DNA from: Micromonospora okii
GTDB taxonomy: Bacteria > Actinomycetota > Actinomycetes > Mycobacteriales > Micromonosporaceae
Length of the DNA stretch: 46,812 nucleotides
Direction of reading: 5' to 3'
NCBI RefSeq assembly: GCF_020884795.1
Contig: NZ_BBZF01000030.1
Span: forward strand, 1 to 46,812
The notes under the pieces are model-generated. The model worked only from the letters and a program-made list of their open reading frames with translations. It had not been told where the DNA came from and did not search any database. Position numbers and translations under genes: made by a program. Of the stretch, positions 34,553 to 42,817 are shown piece after piece (positions within the stretch are counted from its first letter, which is position 1; each line of letters begins with the position of its first letter).

Positions 34553-35880
34553 CGACCATCGACGAACTCGGCGCGGAGCGGCTGCGCGACCGGATCGCCG
34601 GCGAACTGGAGCGCGCCCGGGCGCGCACGGCCCTGCTGACCGAGGCGGTCGACGACGCCGACCTGACGCGCCAGCACTCGCCGCTGATGTCCCCGCTGGT
34701 GTGGGACCTGGCCCACATCGGCAACCAGGAGGAGCTCTGGCTCGTCCGCGACGTCGGCGGGCACGAGCCCGTCCGCCGGGACATCGACGACCTGTACGAC
34801 GCGTTCAAGCAGCCCCGCCGGGACCGGCCCGCGCTGCCGCTGCTGCCGCCCGCCGAGGCCCGCGCCTACGTGGACACCGTGCGGGACAAGGTGCACGACC
34901 TGCTCGGCCGGGTTCCGTTCACCGACCGGCCGCTGGTCGCCGACGGGTTCGCCTTCGGCATGATCGTGCAGCACGAGCAGCAGCACGACGAGACGATGCT
35001 CGCCACCCACCAGCTCCGGGCCGGCCCGCCGGCGCTGCACGCCCCGCCCCCGCCCGAGCCCCGGGCCCGGGTCGCCGACGAGGTGCTCGTGCCGGCGGGG
35101 GAGTTCACCATGGGCACCTCCACCGACCCGTGGGCGCTGGACAACGAGCGCCCCGCGCACACCGTGCGCCTGCCCGCGTACGTCATCGACGCCGCACCGG
35201 TCACCAACGGCCGGTACCGGGAGTTCATCGACGCCGGCGGCTACGATGATCCGCGCTGGTGGGGTGAGGCCGGCTGGCGGCACCGCACCGAGGCCGGGCT
35301 GACCGCGCCGATGCACTGGCGGCGCGACGGCGACGGGTGGGCGTACCGGCGCTTCGGCCGGTGGTCGCCGGTGCGCGACGACGAGCCGGTGGTGCACGTC
35401 TGCTGGTACGAGGCGCGGGCGTACGCGGCCTGGGCCGGCAAGCGGCTGCCGACCGAGGCCGAGTGGGAGAAGGCCGCCCGCTGGGACCCGGCGACCGGGC
35501 GGTCCCGTCGCCACCCGTGGGGCGACGAGGAGCCGACCGCCGAGCACGCGAACCTCGGGCAGCGGCACCTGTGGCCGGCGCCGGTGGGCGCGTACCCGGC
35601 CGGCGCGTCCCCGCTGGGCGTGCACCAGCTCCTCGGCGACGTCTGGGAGTGGACCTCCAGCCCGTTGCGGGGGCATCCCGGCTTCGCCGCGTTCCCGTAC
35701 CGCGAGTACTCGGAGGTGTTCTTCGGCGACGACCACCGGGTGCTGCGGGGTGGCTCGTTCGGCACGGACCGGGCGGCCTGCCGGGGGACGTTCCGCAACT
35801 GGGACTACCCGATCCGGCGGCAGATCTTCAGCGGCTTCCGCTGCGCCCGCGACGCCGGCCCGGAGGAGTCGCACCCGTGA
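34549..35880 (+). CDS. egtB: Ergothioneine biosynthesis sulfoxide synthase EgtB
   Basis: A 443-residue non-haem iron enzyme that joins gamma-Glu-Cys to trimethylhistidine (hercynine) with O2, giving the sulphoxide. The N-terminal DinB_2 half holds His56 in DLAHIGNQEE and His142/His146 in HEQQHDE, the expected three-His iron site. The C-terminal half (about 180-440) is a formylglycine-generating-enzyme fold with VPAGEFTMGTS, KRLPTEAEWEKAARW, WGDE, VWEWTSS and RVLRGGSF, ending with an FSGFRCARD segment. GTG at 34549 overlaps the egtA stop, with GGAGAGGGG upstream. The presence of egtA and egtC fits the gamma-Glu-Cys-using (actinobacterial) type. Confidence 0.96.
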   Translation: MTTIDELGAERLRDRIAGELERARARTALLTEAVDDADLTRQHSPLMSPLVWDLAHIGNQEELWLVRDVGGHEPVRRDIDDLYDAFKQPRRDRPALPLLPPAEARAYVDTVRDKVHDLLGRVPFTDRPLVADGFAFGMIVQHEQQHDETMLATHQLRAGPPALHAPPPPEPRARVADEVLVPAGEFTMGTSTDPWALDNERPAHTVRLPAYVIDAAPVTNGRYREFIDAGGYDDPRWWGEAGWRHRTEAGLTAPMHWRRDGDGWAYRRFGRWSPVRDDEPVVHVCWYEARAYAAWAGKRLPTEAEWEKAARWDPATGRSRRHPWGDEEPTAEHANLGQRHLWPAPVGAYPAGASPLGVHQLLGDVWEWTSSPLRGHPGFAAFPYREYSEVFFGDDHRVLRGGSFGTDRAACRGTFRNWDYPIRRQIFSGFRCARDAGPEESHP

Positions 35881-35890
35881 CGGCCGCCTG

Positions 35891-36640
35891 ATGTGCCGAC
35901 ATCTGGCGTACGTCGGGCCGCCGGTGAGCCTGCGCACCCTGCTGTACGACCCGCCGCACTCGCTGGCCCGGCAGTCCTGGGCGCCCCGGGACATGCGCGG
36001 CGGCGGCACGATCAACGCCGACGGCTTCGGCATCGGCTGGTATCCGCCGGACGGCGGCGAGCCGGTCCGGTACCGGCGCGGCACGCCGATCTGGAGCGAC
36101 GTCACCCTGCCGGCGCTGGCGGCGGCGACCACCAGCGGCGCGGTGCTGGCCGCCGTCCGGTCGGCCACCGTCGGCATGCCGGTGCTCGACACCGCCGCCG
36201 CCCCGTTCGGCGAGGGGCCGTGGCTGTTCAGCCACAACGGGGCGGTGCGCGGCTGGCCGGACGCGGTGGCCGGCCTCGCCGGCCGGCTGCCCGTGCGCGA
36301 CCTGCTCACCCTCGACGCGCCGACCGACTCCGCGCTGCTCTGGGCCCTGCTGCGGCACCGGCTGCGGGCCGGCGAGGACCCGGCGGGGGCGGTCGCCGAG
36401 ACGGTGGCGGAGGTGGCGGCGGTGGCCCCCGCGTCCCGGCTCAACCTGCTGCTGACCGACGGGCGGACGGTCGTGGCCAGCGTCGCCGGCCACGCGCTGT
36501 CGGTGCGGCAGGTGCCGGGCGGGGTGCTGCTCGCCTCGGAGCCGCACGACGACGACCCCGGCTGGCGGGCCGTGCCGGAGGGGCGGCTGGTGGTGGCCAC
36601 GGCCGCCGGGGCGCGGATCACGGCCCTGCCCCGCCGGTGA
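35891..36640 (+). CDS. egtC: Gamma-glutamyl hydrolase EgtC
   Basis: A 249-residue class II glutamine-amidotransferase-like enzyme that removes the glutamate from the EgtB product, giving hercynylcysteine sulphoxide. MCRHLAYVG gives Cys2 as the N-terminal nucleophile after Met removal. Other segments: ADGFGIGWY, an LAAVRSATVGMP loop, LFSHNGAVRGW and a late LLASEPHDDDPGW. The ATG at 35891 lies ten bases after the egtB stop, inside a tight operon. Confidence 0.96.
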   Translation: MCRHLAYVGPPVSLRTLLYDPPHSLARQSWAPRDMRGGGTINADGFGIGWYPPDGGEPVRYRRGTPIWSDVTLPALAAATTSGAVLAAVRSATVGMPVLDTAAAPFGEGPWLFSHNGAVRGWPDAVAGLAGRLPVRDLLTLDAPTDSALLWALLRHRLRAGEDPAGAVAETVAEVAAVAPASRLNLLLTDGRTVVASVAGHALSVRQVPGGVLLASEPHDDDPGWRAVPEGRLVVATAAGARITALPRR

Positions 36641-36695
36641 GCGCCGGCCGCCCGCCGGGTTGGGGACACGACACGACTGACGGAGGGGACACCTG

Positions 36696-37661
36696 ATGAG
36701 CGCTGAACCGTTGGAGATCTACCTGAGGGAGCGGGACCTCGGCCAGGCCCTGCGCGAGGACGTCCGGGCGGGGCTGACCGCGACGCCGAAGTGGCTGCCG
36801 CCCAAGTGGTTCTACGACGCCCGGGGCAGCGAGCTGTTCGAGGAGATAACCCGCCTGCCGGAGTACTACCCGACCCGCGCCGAGCGGTCGGTGCTCGCCG
36901 AGCGGGCCGGCGAGATCGCCGAGCTGACCGGGGCGAAGACCCTGATCGAGCTGGGCTCCGGCTCGTCCGAGAAGACCCGCCTGCTGCTGGACGCCCTCAC
37001 CCGGCGCGGCGGGCTGGGCACCTTCGTGCCGCTGGACGTCTCGGCCAGCGCCCTGCGCGGCTCCACCGCGCGCGTCGCCGCCGACTACCCGGGCCTGCGG
37101 GTACGCGGCATCGTCGGCGACTTCACCCGCCACCTCGACCGGCTGCCCGCCGGCGGACGGCGACTGGTGATCTTCCTCGGCGGGACGATCGGCAACCTGG
37201 TCCCCGCCGAGCGGGCCGGCTTCCTCGCCGCCCTGCGCGCGGCCCTGGAACCCGGCGACTGGCTGCTGCTCGGCACCGACCTGGTCAAGGACCCGGCCGT
37301 CGTCGTCCCCGCCTACGACGACGCCGCCGGGGTGACCGCCGAGTTCAACCGCAACGTGCTGCGCGTGGTCAACCGGGAGCTGGGCGCCGACTTCGACCCG
37401 GGGGCGTTCACCCACGTCGCCCGCTGGGACCCGGAGCGGGAGTGGATCGAGATGCGGCTGCGCGCCGAGCGCCCGATGCGGGTCCGGGTGCTCGACCTCG
37501 AGGTGGACTTCGCCGCGGGGGAGGAGCTGCGCACGGAGGTGTCGGCGAAGTTCCGCCCCGAGGGCGTCGCGGCCGAGCTGGCCGCCGCCGGCCTCACCGC
37601 CCGGAGGTTCTGGACCGACGCCGACAACCTGTTCGGGGTGACCCTGGCCCGCGCGGACTGA
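36696..37661 (+). CDS. egtD: Histidine N-alpha-methyltransferase EgtD
   Basis: A 321-residue SAM-dependent enzyme that trimethylates histidine to hercynine, the first committed step. Characteristic segments: KWFYDARGSELFEEIT, LPEYYPTRAE, ELGSGSSEKTR (SAM loop), FLGGTIGNL and a late FWTDADNLFGVTLA. Normal family length. It has GGAGGG-type sequence about ten bases before the ATG at 36696. Last gene of the egt unit; a 13-bp hairpin follows. No egtE (PLP C-S lyase) is found in the window. Confidence 0.96.
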   Translation: MSAEPLEIYLRERDLGQALREDVRAGLTATPKWLPPKWFYDARGSELFEEITRLPEYYPTRAERSVLAERAGEIAELTGAKTLIELGSGSSEKTRLLLDALTRRGGLGTFVPLDVSASALRGSTARVAADYPGLRVRGIVGDFTRHLDRLPAGGRRLVIFLGGTIGNLVPAERAGFLAALRAALEPGDWLLLGTDLVKDPAVVVPAYDDAAGVTAEFNRNVLRVVNRELGADFDPGAFTHVARWDPEREWIEMRLRAERPMRVRVLDLEVDFAAGEELRTEVSAKFRPEGVAAELAAAGLTARRFWTDADNLFGVTLARAD

Positions 37662-37674
37662 CCGCCGCCGGTCG

Positions 37675-37708
37675 CCGGCCCGCGCCCACCTGGGCGGGCG
37701 CGGGCCGG
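37675..37708 (+). terminator. Terminator after egtD
   Basis: Perfect 13-bp stem (37675-37687 with 37696-37708) with an eight-base loop, 13 bases after the egtD stop and immediately before the riboswitch promoter. Confidence 0.7.
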
Positions 37709-37713
37709 TCGGC

Positions 37714-37719
37714 TATGCT
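37714..37719 (+). promoter_or_regulatory. -10 element of the riboswitch transcript
   Basis: TATGCT, seven bases before the riboswitch P1 stem, gives a start near 37726. No good -35 can be seen because the preceding sequence is the egtD terminator. Confidence 0.55.
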
Positions 37720-37726
37720 GGCGGCG

Positions 37727-37824
37727 CGAAGGGGAGTAGCCCCCAATGTCGTGGTCGACACACTGGTGCGTTCCGCACCCGGCCACGCGGCCCCGCCCGT
37801 GCGGCGGGGCGGGCGAGACCTTCG
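37727..37824 (+). promoter_or_regulatory. yybP-ykoY-type manganese riboswitch
   Basis: The leader carries AGGGGAGTAGCC (from 37730) and, 80 bases later, GCGAGACC followed by TTCG; these match my memory of the two conserved boxes of yybP-ykoY RNAs. CGAAGG (37727-37732) can pair with CCTTCG (37819-37824) to close P1 around both boxes. The region between has stem sequences. The downstream gene is a UPF0016/Gdt1 cation transporter, a classic partner of this Mn2+-sensing RNA. The expression platform (37825-37890) is not resolved by eye. Confidence 0.85.
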
Positions 37825-37897
37825 ACCAGGCTGTGCACATCAGCCGGGTCGAGGGCGCCCCACACACCCCGGCCCGGCTTACGTCGGGAAGGGTGTC

Positions 37898-38485
37898 ATG
37901 GAAGGTTTCCTCGTCGCGCTGGCGGTCAGTTTCGGCGTCATCTTCGTCGCCGAGCTGGGCGACAAGTCCCAGTTGATGGCGCTGACGTTCGCCACGCGGT
38001 TCCGCACGGTGCCGGTGCTCATCGGCATCACGATCGCCACCGCCGTCGTCCACCTGGCGTCGGTCGCCATCGGGTACGGGCTGGGCGCGACCCTGCCCAC
38101 GGACTGGATCTCGCTCGTCGCCGGCGTGGCGTTCCTCGGGTTCGGCGCGTGGACGCTGCGCGGGGACAAGCTCACCGAGGAGGAGAAGCAGAAGGCCGAG
38201 CGGACCGGCAAGTCCGCCGTCGTGGCCGTCGGCGTGGCGTTCTTCCTCGCCGAGCTGGGTGACAAGACGATGCTCGCCACGATCACCCTGGCCACCCAGT
38301 ACGGCTGGTTCGGCACCTGGCTCGGCTCCACCCTCGGCATGGTCGCCGCCGACGCCCTGGCGATCCTCGTCGGCCGGCTGCTCGGCCGGCACCTGCCGGA
38401 GCGCGCCATCCGGTACGGCGCGGCGGTGCTCTTCGCCATCTGCGGCCTCTGGCTGATCCTCGAGGCCGTCGCCGAACTCACCTGA
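37898..38485 (+). CDS. Gdt1/TMEM165 (UPF0016) cation exporter
   Basis: A 195-residue membrane protein with six or so helices and the two family signatures, AELGDKSQL near residue 18 and AELGDKTML near residue 120, each holding the Glu-x-Gly-Asp-Lys motif that binds divalent metal. Such proteins exchange Mn2+ (and Ca2+) for protons and protect against manganese excess. The ATG at 37898 follows GGGAAGGG (37887-37893). The upstream manganese riboswitch makes Mn2+ export the most likely job. It follows egtABCD but has its own promoter. Confidence 0.94.
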   Translation: MEGFLVALAVSFGVIFVAELGDKSQLMALTFATRFRTVPVLIGITIATAVVHLASVAIGYGLGATLPTDWISLVAGVAFLGFGAWTLRGDKLTEEEKQKAERTGKSAVVAVGVAFFLAELGDKTMLATITLATQYGWFGTWLGSTLGMVAADALAILVGRLLGRHLPERAIRYGAAVLFAICGLWLILEAVAELT

Positions 38486-38553
38486 TCCCCGCCGAACCCA
38501 CCGGATCCCCCCACGTCCCGACTACCCCCGCCCGGGCCGGGTAACGGCCCCGG

Positions 38554-38946
38554 GTGAGCTGGGACGAGGCCCTGCGCCACGCCGACCAGGTGGCGGTCGC
38601 GGTGGTGGAGGTCGCCGGCGCCCTGGTGATCTTCGTCGGCGCACTCTGGGCGGCGCTGCGGTTCGTGGTCGAGGGACTGCGCCACCGCAGCGCCGCCGTC
38701 TTCACCCCCATCCGGCTCTCCCTGGGCCGGTTCCTCACCCTCGGGCTGGAGTTCCAGCTCGCGGCGGACATCCTGCGTACCGCGGTGTCCCCGACGTTCG
38801 ACCAGATCGCCAAGCTCGCGGCGATCGCCGCCATCCGGACGGCCCTCAACTTCTTCCTGCGCCGGGAGATCGCCCACGAGCAGCGCCAGGTGACCCCCGC
38901 CGCTCCCGCCCCGGGGCCGGAAGCCCCGCAGGGCGCGCCCCGGTGA
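38554..38946 (+). CDS. DUF1622 membrane protein
   Basis: A 130-residue protein with two or three membrane helices (VVEVAGALVIFVGALWAALRF and helices before and after FTPIRLSLGRFLTLGLEFQLAADILRTAV). The R-L-x-L-G-R-x-L-x-L-G-L-E-F-Q-x-A-A-D-I pattern is the hallmark of DUF1622. Starts at GTG 38554. Its function is unknown. The stop overlaps the next gene's GTG by four bases. Confidence 0.9.
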   Translation: MSWDEALRHADQVAVAVVEVAGALVIFVGALWAALRFVVEGLRHRSAAVFTPIRLSLGRFLTLGLEFQLAADILRTAVSPTFDQIAKLAAIAAIRTALNFFLRREIAHEQRQVTPAAPAPGPEAPQGAPR

Positions 38947-39245
38947 GCGCCCGGGCCGCGCCGGTCGTCACCGCCGCCGCGTTCCTCGTCGGCCTCGCGG
39001 TGCTGCTGGGCGGCAACTCCTGGCGCCTGGCGCTGCGCGTGCTGCTGGACCTGCTGACCGCAGCGGGCCTGCTCCGCCTCGCCGGCGACCAGGGCTGGGC
39101 GCAGGTGGCGGGGGCCGCCGCCGTGGTCGCGTTGCGGGCCGCGCTGTGGCGGGCGCTGTCCGCCCCCGCACCCGTGCCGCGCCCGTTGGCCCGCCCCACG
39201 TCACTTCACCGCCCCCGCCGGAGTTGTTCCGAACGCGGCCGCTGA
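38943..39245 (+). CDS. Small two-helix membrane protein, unknown function
   Basis: A 100-residue protein starting at GTG 38943, overlapping the DUF1622 stop (GTGA), so likely co-translated with it. Two membrane helices: VVTAAAFLVGLAVLLGG and about VAGAAAVVALRAALW; the C-terminus is Pro/Arg-rich and probably cytoplasmic. I recognise no family. Possibly an accessory of the DUF1622 protein. Confidence 0.7.
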   Translation: MSARAAPVVTAAAFLVGLAVLLGGNSWRLALRVLLDLLTAAGLLRLAGDQGWAQVAGAAAVVALRAALWRALSAPAPVPRPLARPTSLHRPRRSCSERGR

Positions 39246-39280
39246 TCAGCCCGGATGGCCAATGGTGGCATCGAGGGCTT

Positions 39281-39323
39281 TTGACCATATTGCGGTATTT
39301 TGGAAGTTAAATCCTCTACAGTC
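39281..39323 (+). promoter_or_regulatory. Candidate promoter of the tyrosine kinase gene
   Basis: TTGACC at 39281-39286, inside an unusual AT-rich stretch, with TTAAAT at 39307-39312 (20-base gap) or TACAGT at 39318-39323 as -10. Element choice is uncertain. Confidence 0.45.
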
Positions 39324-39394
39324 GGTTCGGTCGGATTGCGCTGGTGGGGCTGTCGAAGCGAGAGATCGCCCCCTTGGTAGCTGAGGGAGCTGGG

Positions 39395-39442
39395 GTGCTG
39401 TACATGTCGAGCACACGGACCGGACGGGGGCTTCCCCACTGA
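39395..39442 (+). CDS. 15-codon upstream ORF overlapping the kinase start
   Basis: GTG at 39395 has GGGAG five bases upstream (39385-39389); an in-frame ATG at 39404 would give 12 codons. The frame ends at TGA 39440-39442, one base into the kinase ATG (TGATG). The kinase's only nearby Shine-Dalgarno-like tract, GGGGG, lies inside a GGGG-GCTT-CCCC hairpin just before the ATG. Translating the uORF could open that hairpin and hand ribosomes to the kinase. This is inference from arrangement; the peptide itself has no recognisable features. Confidence 0.4.
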   Translation: MLYMSSTRTGRGLPH

Positions 39443-40920
39443 TGGACGTTCGTGATTACCTCCGGGCCGTCCGGCGTAGCTGGTGGGTGGTCCTCCTCTC
39501 CGTCATGGCGGCGCTCGGCCTGGCCGCGCTGGTCACCGTCCGGGCCGAACCCCGCTACGAGGCATCGGTGACGTTCTTCGTCACCACCCCCAGCCAGGGG
39601 CTCACCGACGCCTACCAGGGCAGCGTCTTCATGCAGCAGCGGGTCAAGTCGTACGCCGACCTGCTGCGCAGCGACCGGCTGGCACGCAGCGTCGTGGCGA
39701 AGACCCCGCTCGGGCTCACGGCCGAGGAGGTGCAGTCCCGGGTCACCGCCGCCACCGTCCCCGACACGGTCCTGCTGCGGGGCGTCGTCACCGACACCGA
39801 CGCGACCCGCGCCCAGCGGCTGACCGAGGCGCTCTCCACCGAGTTCGTCGAGCTGGTCAAGGCGGTCGAGACGACGGGCGAGGGTGGGCGGGCCGCCCCG
39901 ATCAAGGTCGAGGTGATCAGCGGGCCCCGGGTCGGCTCCACGCCGGTGTCGCCCAACCCGACGCGCAACGTCGCCCTCGGCGCGTTCGCCGGCCTGCTCA
40001 CCGGAGTCGGCCTGGCGCTGCTGCGGGCCCGGCTGGACACCCGGCTGCGGGACTCCGTCGGCCTCCAGCGGGTCACCGGCAGTCCGCTGCTCGGCGAGAT
40101 CCCGTTCGACCCCGCCGCCCGTACGGCCCCGCTCATCGTCGGCGAGGCGGCCAGCTCGCCGCGTGCGGAGGCGGTCCGCAAGCTGCGGACGAACCTGCGC
40201 TTCGTCGACGTGCACGAGCCGGCCCGGGTGATCGCGGTGACCAGCGCGTTGCAGGGGGAGGGGAAGACCACCCTCTCCTGCAACCTCGCCATCGCGCTGG
40301 CCGAGGCCGGGTGGCGGGTCGCGCTGGTCGACGCCGACCTGCGCCGGCCGAAGGTGGCCGAGTACCTGGGCCTGGAGGCCAGCGTGGGGCTCACCGACGT
40401 CCTGCTCGGCGACGTCAACGTGGGGGACGTGGTGCAGCGGTGGGGCGACAGGTCCCTGCTCGTGCTGCCCAGCGGCTCGGTGCCGCCCAATCCCAGCGAG
40501 CTGCTGGGCTCGAAGGCGATGGCGGACCTGCTGCTGGTGCTGCGGGAGTCGGCGGACATCGTGGTCATCGACACCGCGCCGCTGCGCACCGTCACCGACG
40601 GGGTGGTCGTCGCCGTCCAGGCCGACGGGGCCCTGCTCGTCAGCCGGTACGGCCGCACCGACCGCAACCAGGTCGGCGCCGCCGCCCAGGCGTTGCAGTC
40701 CGTCTCCGTGCGGCTGCTCGGCTGCGTGCTGAACATGGCCAAGCTCGGGCGCGCCGAGACCTACCAGTACGAGAGCTACCGCGTCGAGGTCCCGATCGTT
40801 CCGCCCGCCGCCCCGACGAGCCGGGCAACGGCCGCGCCGACCGCCCGGAACACCGGGTTCGTCGGCACGGCGCAGGGCGTCCCCGACCCGACGCAGGAAC
40901 TCACCCGGCTGCCTCGATGA
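39442..40920 (+). CDS. BY-type tyrosine autokinase/Wzz-like chain length regulator
   Basis: A 492-residue fused Wzz-kinase. The Wzz half has two membrane helices (SWWVVLLSVMAALGLAALV and NVALGAFAGLLTGVGLALL) around an extracellular segment. The cytoplasmic BY-kinase half has Walker A ALQGEGKTTL, Walker A' VALVDADLRRP, Walker B IVVIDTAP, and a C-terminal tyrosine cluster Y-Q-Y-E-S-Y near residue 440-446. It controls polysaccharide polymerisation and export by cyclic phosphorylation. The convergent phosphatase gene overlaps its 3' end by 20 bp. ATG at 39442 with the uORF upstream. Confidence 0.94.
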   Translation: MDVRDYLRAVRRSWWVVLLSVMAALGLAALVTVRAEPRYEASVTFFVTTPSQGLTDAYQGSVFMQQRVKSYADLLRSDRLARSVVAKTPLGLTAEEVQSRVTAATVPDTVLLRGVVTDTDATRAQRLTEALSTEFVELVKAVETTGEGGRAAPIKVEVISGPRVGSTPVSPNPTRNVALGAFAGLLTGVGLALLRARLDTRLRDSVGLQRVTGSPLLGEIPFDPAARTAPLIVGEAASSPRAEAVRKLRTNLRFVDVHEPARVIAVTSALQGEGKTTLSCNLAIALAEAGWRVALVDADLRRPKVAEYLGLEASVGLTDVLLGDVNVGDVVQRWGDRSLLVLPSGSVPPNPSELLGSKAMADLLLVLRESADIVVIDTAPLRTVTDGVVVAVQADGALLVSRYGRTDRNQVGAAAQALQSVSVRLLGCVLNMAKLGRAETYQYESYRVEVPIVPPAAPTSRATAAPTARNTGFVGTAQGVPDPTQELTRLPR

Positions 40921-41455
40921 GCGCCACCACCGGTGCCAGCGACCGCTCGATCTCCCGCGCGCAGCGCCGGAAGTCCGCCGGCGTGCCGCCGATCGGGTCG
41001 GCCAGGTCGTCGTCGGACGCGGCCCCGGGCTGCGACCGCCCCCGGGCGCGGGCCGCCGCCCGCACCGCCGCCCGCAGCGCCCCGCCCCACGCGTCGTCCG
41101 GCGCGGACGCCAGGGCGGCGAGGCGACCGAACTGGCGCAGGGTGAACGTGCGGTGCACGGCGACCGGGGTCAGCGAGACGCAGGCCGACCGCTGGCGTCG
41201 GCTCGCCGTGAGCACCAGCGCGGCGTCGGCCAGGTGCCCGGCGGTCAGCGCCCGGCTGCGGAACCCCGCCGGGTCCCGGCCGGTCCCGGCGGCCACCTCC
41301 GCCGCGTACGGGTGCATGGGGCGGCCGTCCACGGCGCCGAGGCCGGCGCTGGCCACCTCGACCGGCGACCCCGCCAGCAACCGGCCGGCCAGAAACTCGG
41401 CCATCGGTGAGCGGCACAGGTTGGCGTGGCAGACGAACAGGATGCGGTCGACCAT
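40901..41455 (-). CDS. Low-molecular-weight protein tyrosine phosphatase
   Basis: A 184-residue phosphatase starting at ATG 41455 with GGAAGGG upstream on its strand. The P-loop is VCHANLCRSP (Cys9, Arg15), and the general-acid Asp is in the ADPIGG segment about residue 153. Such enzymes (Wzb-like) dephosphorylate BY kinases such as the convergent neighbour, with which it shares a 20-bp 3' overlap. It is about 30 residues longer than the usual LMW-PTP, mostly in a mid-region insert. Confidence 0.92.
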   Translation of the reverse strand: MVDRILFVCHANLCRSPMAEFLAGRLLAGSPVEVASAGLGAVDGRPMHPYAAEVAAGTGRDPAGFRSRALTAGHLADAALVLTASRRQRSACVSLTPVAVHRTFTLRQFGRLAALASAPDDAWGGALRAAVRAAARARGRSQPGAASDDDLADPIGGTPADFRRCAREIERSLAPVVALIEAAG

Positions 41456-41563
41456 CTCGGACCCTTCCGGCTTGTCGGACGCGCCGCCGGAATCGTATGC
41501 GCGCGACGCCGCGCCTCGGGTCCACGCCGCGCCGGTGGGCGACCGGTGGGGTGGGGGGCCGCG

Positions 41564-42817
41564 GTGAGGATCGGCATCCTGTCGTACCACTTCCCGCCGG
41601 AGCCCGCGTTCGTGCCCGGAAGCCTCGCCGAGGAGCTGGCCGCGCGCGGCCACGAGGTCCGGGTCCTCACCGGCTTCCCGGACCACCCGGTCGGCCACGT
41701 CTACCCGGGCTGGCGGCAGCGGTGGCGGTACGACAGCCGCAGCGAGCGGCTCACCGTGCGGCGGGTGCCGCGCTGGACCGGCGGCGACGCCTCCGCGCGC
41801 GCCCGGGTGCGGGGCTGGCTCTCCTTCGCCGCCAGCGCCGCGACGATCGGGCGGGGGCACCTCGCCGGCGTGGACGCGCTCTACGTGCACCAGCTCCCCG
41901 CGGTGACGTTCGCCGCGTCCGGCCTGCTGCGCCTGCTGGGTGGGGTCCCGACGCTGCTGCACCTCCAGGGCGTGGACCCGGAGCTGGGCGCCTCGGCGGG
42001 CCCCTGGGTGACGCGGGCCGCCGCCGCCACCCGGAGGCTCTACGGGCGCGCCGACCTGGTCGCGGTCGCCGCGCCCGGGATGCGTGACCTGGCGGTCACC
42101 GCCGGGGCGGACCCGGGCCGGGTGCGCCTGCTGCTGAACTGGACGGAGGAGCGGATCTTCCGCCCGGCCGAGCCGACCCGGGAGGCCCGCCGGTTGGTCC
42201 GGGGCGACGGCCGCTGCGTCGTGATGCACGCCGGCACCATCGCCGGCCGGCACGGCCTGGAGAACGCCGTCCGCGCCGCCGCCCCGCTGGGCGGCACGAT
42301 GGACCTGGTCCTGGTGGGCTCGGGCCCCGACGAGGCGCGGGTCCGCGCGCTCGCCAAGGAGTTGGGCTGCCGCAACGTGCGCTTCGTGCCGCGCCGCTCG
42401 CCGCTGGAGATGCCCGACCTGTACGCCGCCGCCGACTACCAGCTCGTGATGCTGCGCGACCGGCCGGAGCTGCGCGGGACGGTTCCCGCCAAGCTCCAGG
42501 CGGCGTTCGGTTGCGCCGCGCCGGTGGTGGCCTCGGCCGGCGGGGACACGGTGGAGATCGTGGAGCGGGCCCGGGCCGGGCTCTCCTGCCCGCCGGAGGA
42601 CTGGGCGACCCTCGCCGACCGCTTCTGGCTGGCCGCCACCATCCCGCCCCCGGCCCGGTTGGAGATGGGGCGGCGCGGCCGGGAGGCGTACCTGCGGGAC
42701 ATGTCGCTGCGCGGCGGCGTGGACCGCGTCGAGCAACTCCTCTACGAGGTGGTCGCCGCCCGGCGGCGGGGCCGCGCGCCGGCCGAGCAGGGCTCACTGA
42801 CGGGACACGGCGCGTAA
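41564..42817 (+). CDS. GT4-family glycosyltransferase, WcaI-like
   Basis: A 417-residue retaining GT-B enzyme. N-terminal ILSYHFPPEPAFVPGSLAEELAARGHEV is the acceptor/lobe motif of WcaI/WbuB-like transferases; the C-terminal half has MHAGTIAGRHGLENAVRA, LVGSGPDEARVRALA and an ELRGTVPAKLQAAFGCAAPVVAS segment for nucleotide-sugar binding. The start GTG 41564 lies behind a GGGGGG tract. Divergent from the phosphatase gene (109-bp gap). It likely adds a sugar in surface polysaccharide assembly. A small CGGCGC/GCGCCG hairpin encloses the stop codon. Confidence 0.92.
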   Translation: MRIGILSYHFPPEPAFVPGSLAEELAARGHEVRVLTGFPDHPVGHVYPGWRQRWRYDSRSERLTVRRVPRWTGGDASARARVRGWLSFAASAATIGRGHLAGVDALYVHQLPAVTFAASGLLRLLGGVPTLLHLQGVDPELGASAGPWVTRAAAATRRLYGRADLVAVAAPGMRDLAVTAGADPGRVRLLLNWTEERIFRPAEPTREARRLVRGDGRCVVMHAGTIAGRHGLENAVRAAAPLGGTMDLVLVGSGPDEARVRALAKELGCRNVRFVPRRSPLEMPDLYAAADYQLVMLRDRPELRGTVPAKLQAAFGCAAPVVASAGGDTVEIVERARAGLSCPPEDWATLADRFWLAATIPPPARLEMGRRGREAYLRDMSLRGGVDRVEQLLYEVVAARRRGRAPAEQGSLTGHGA

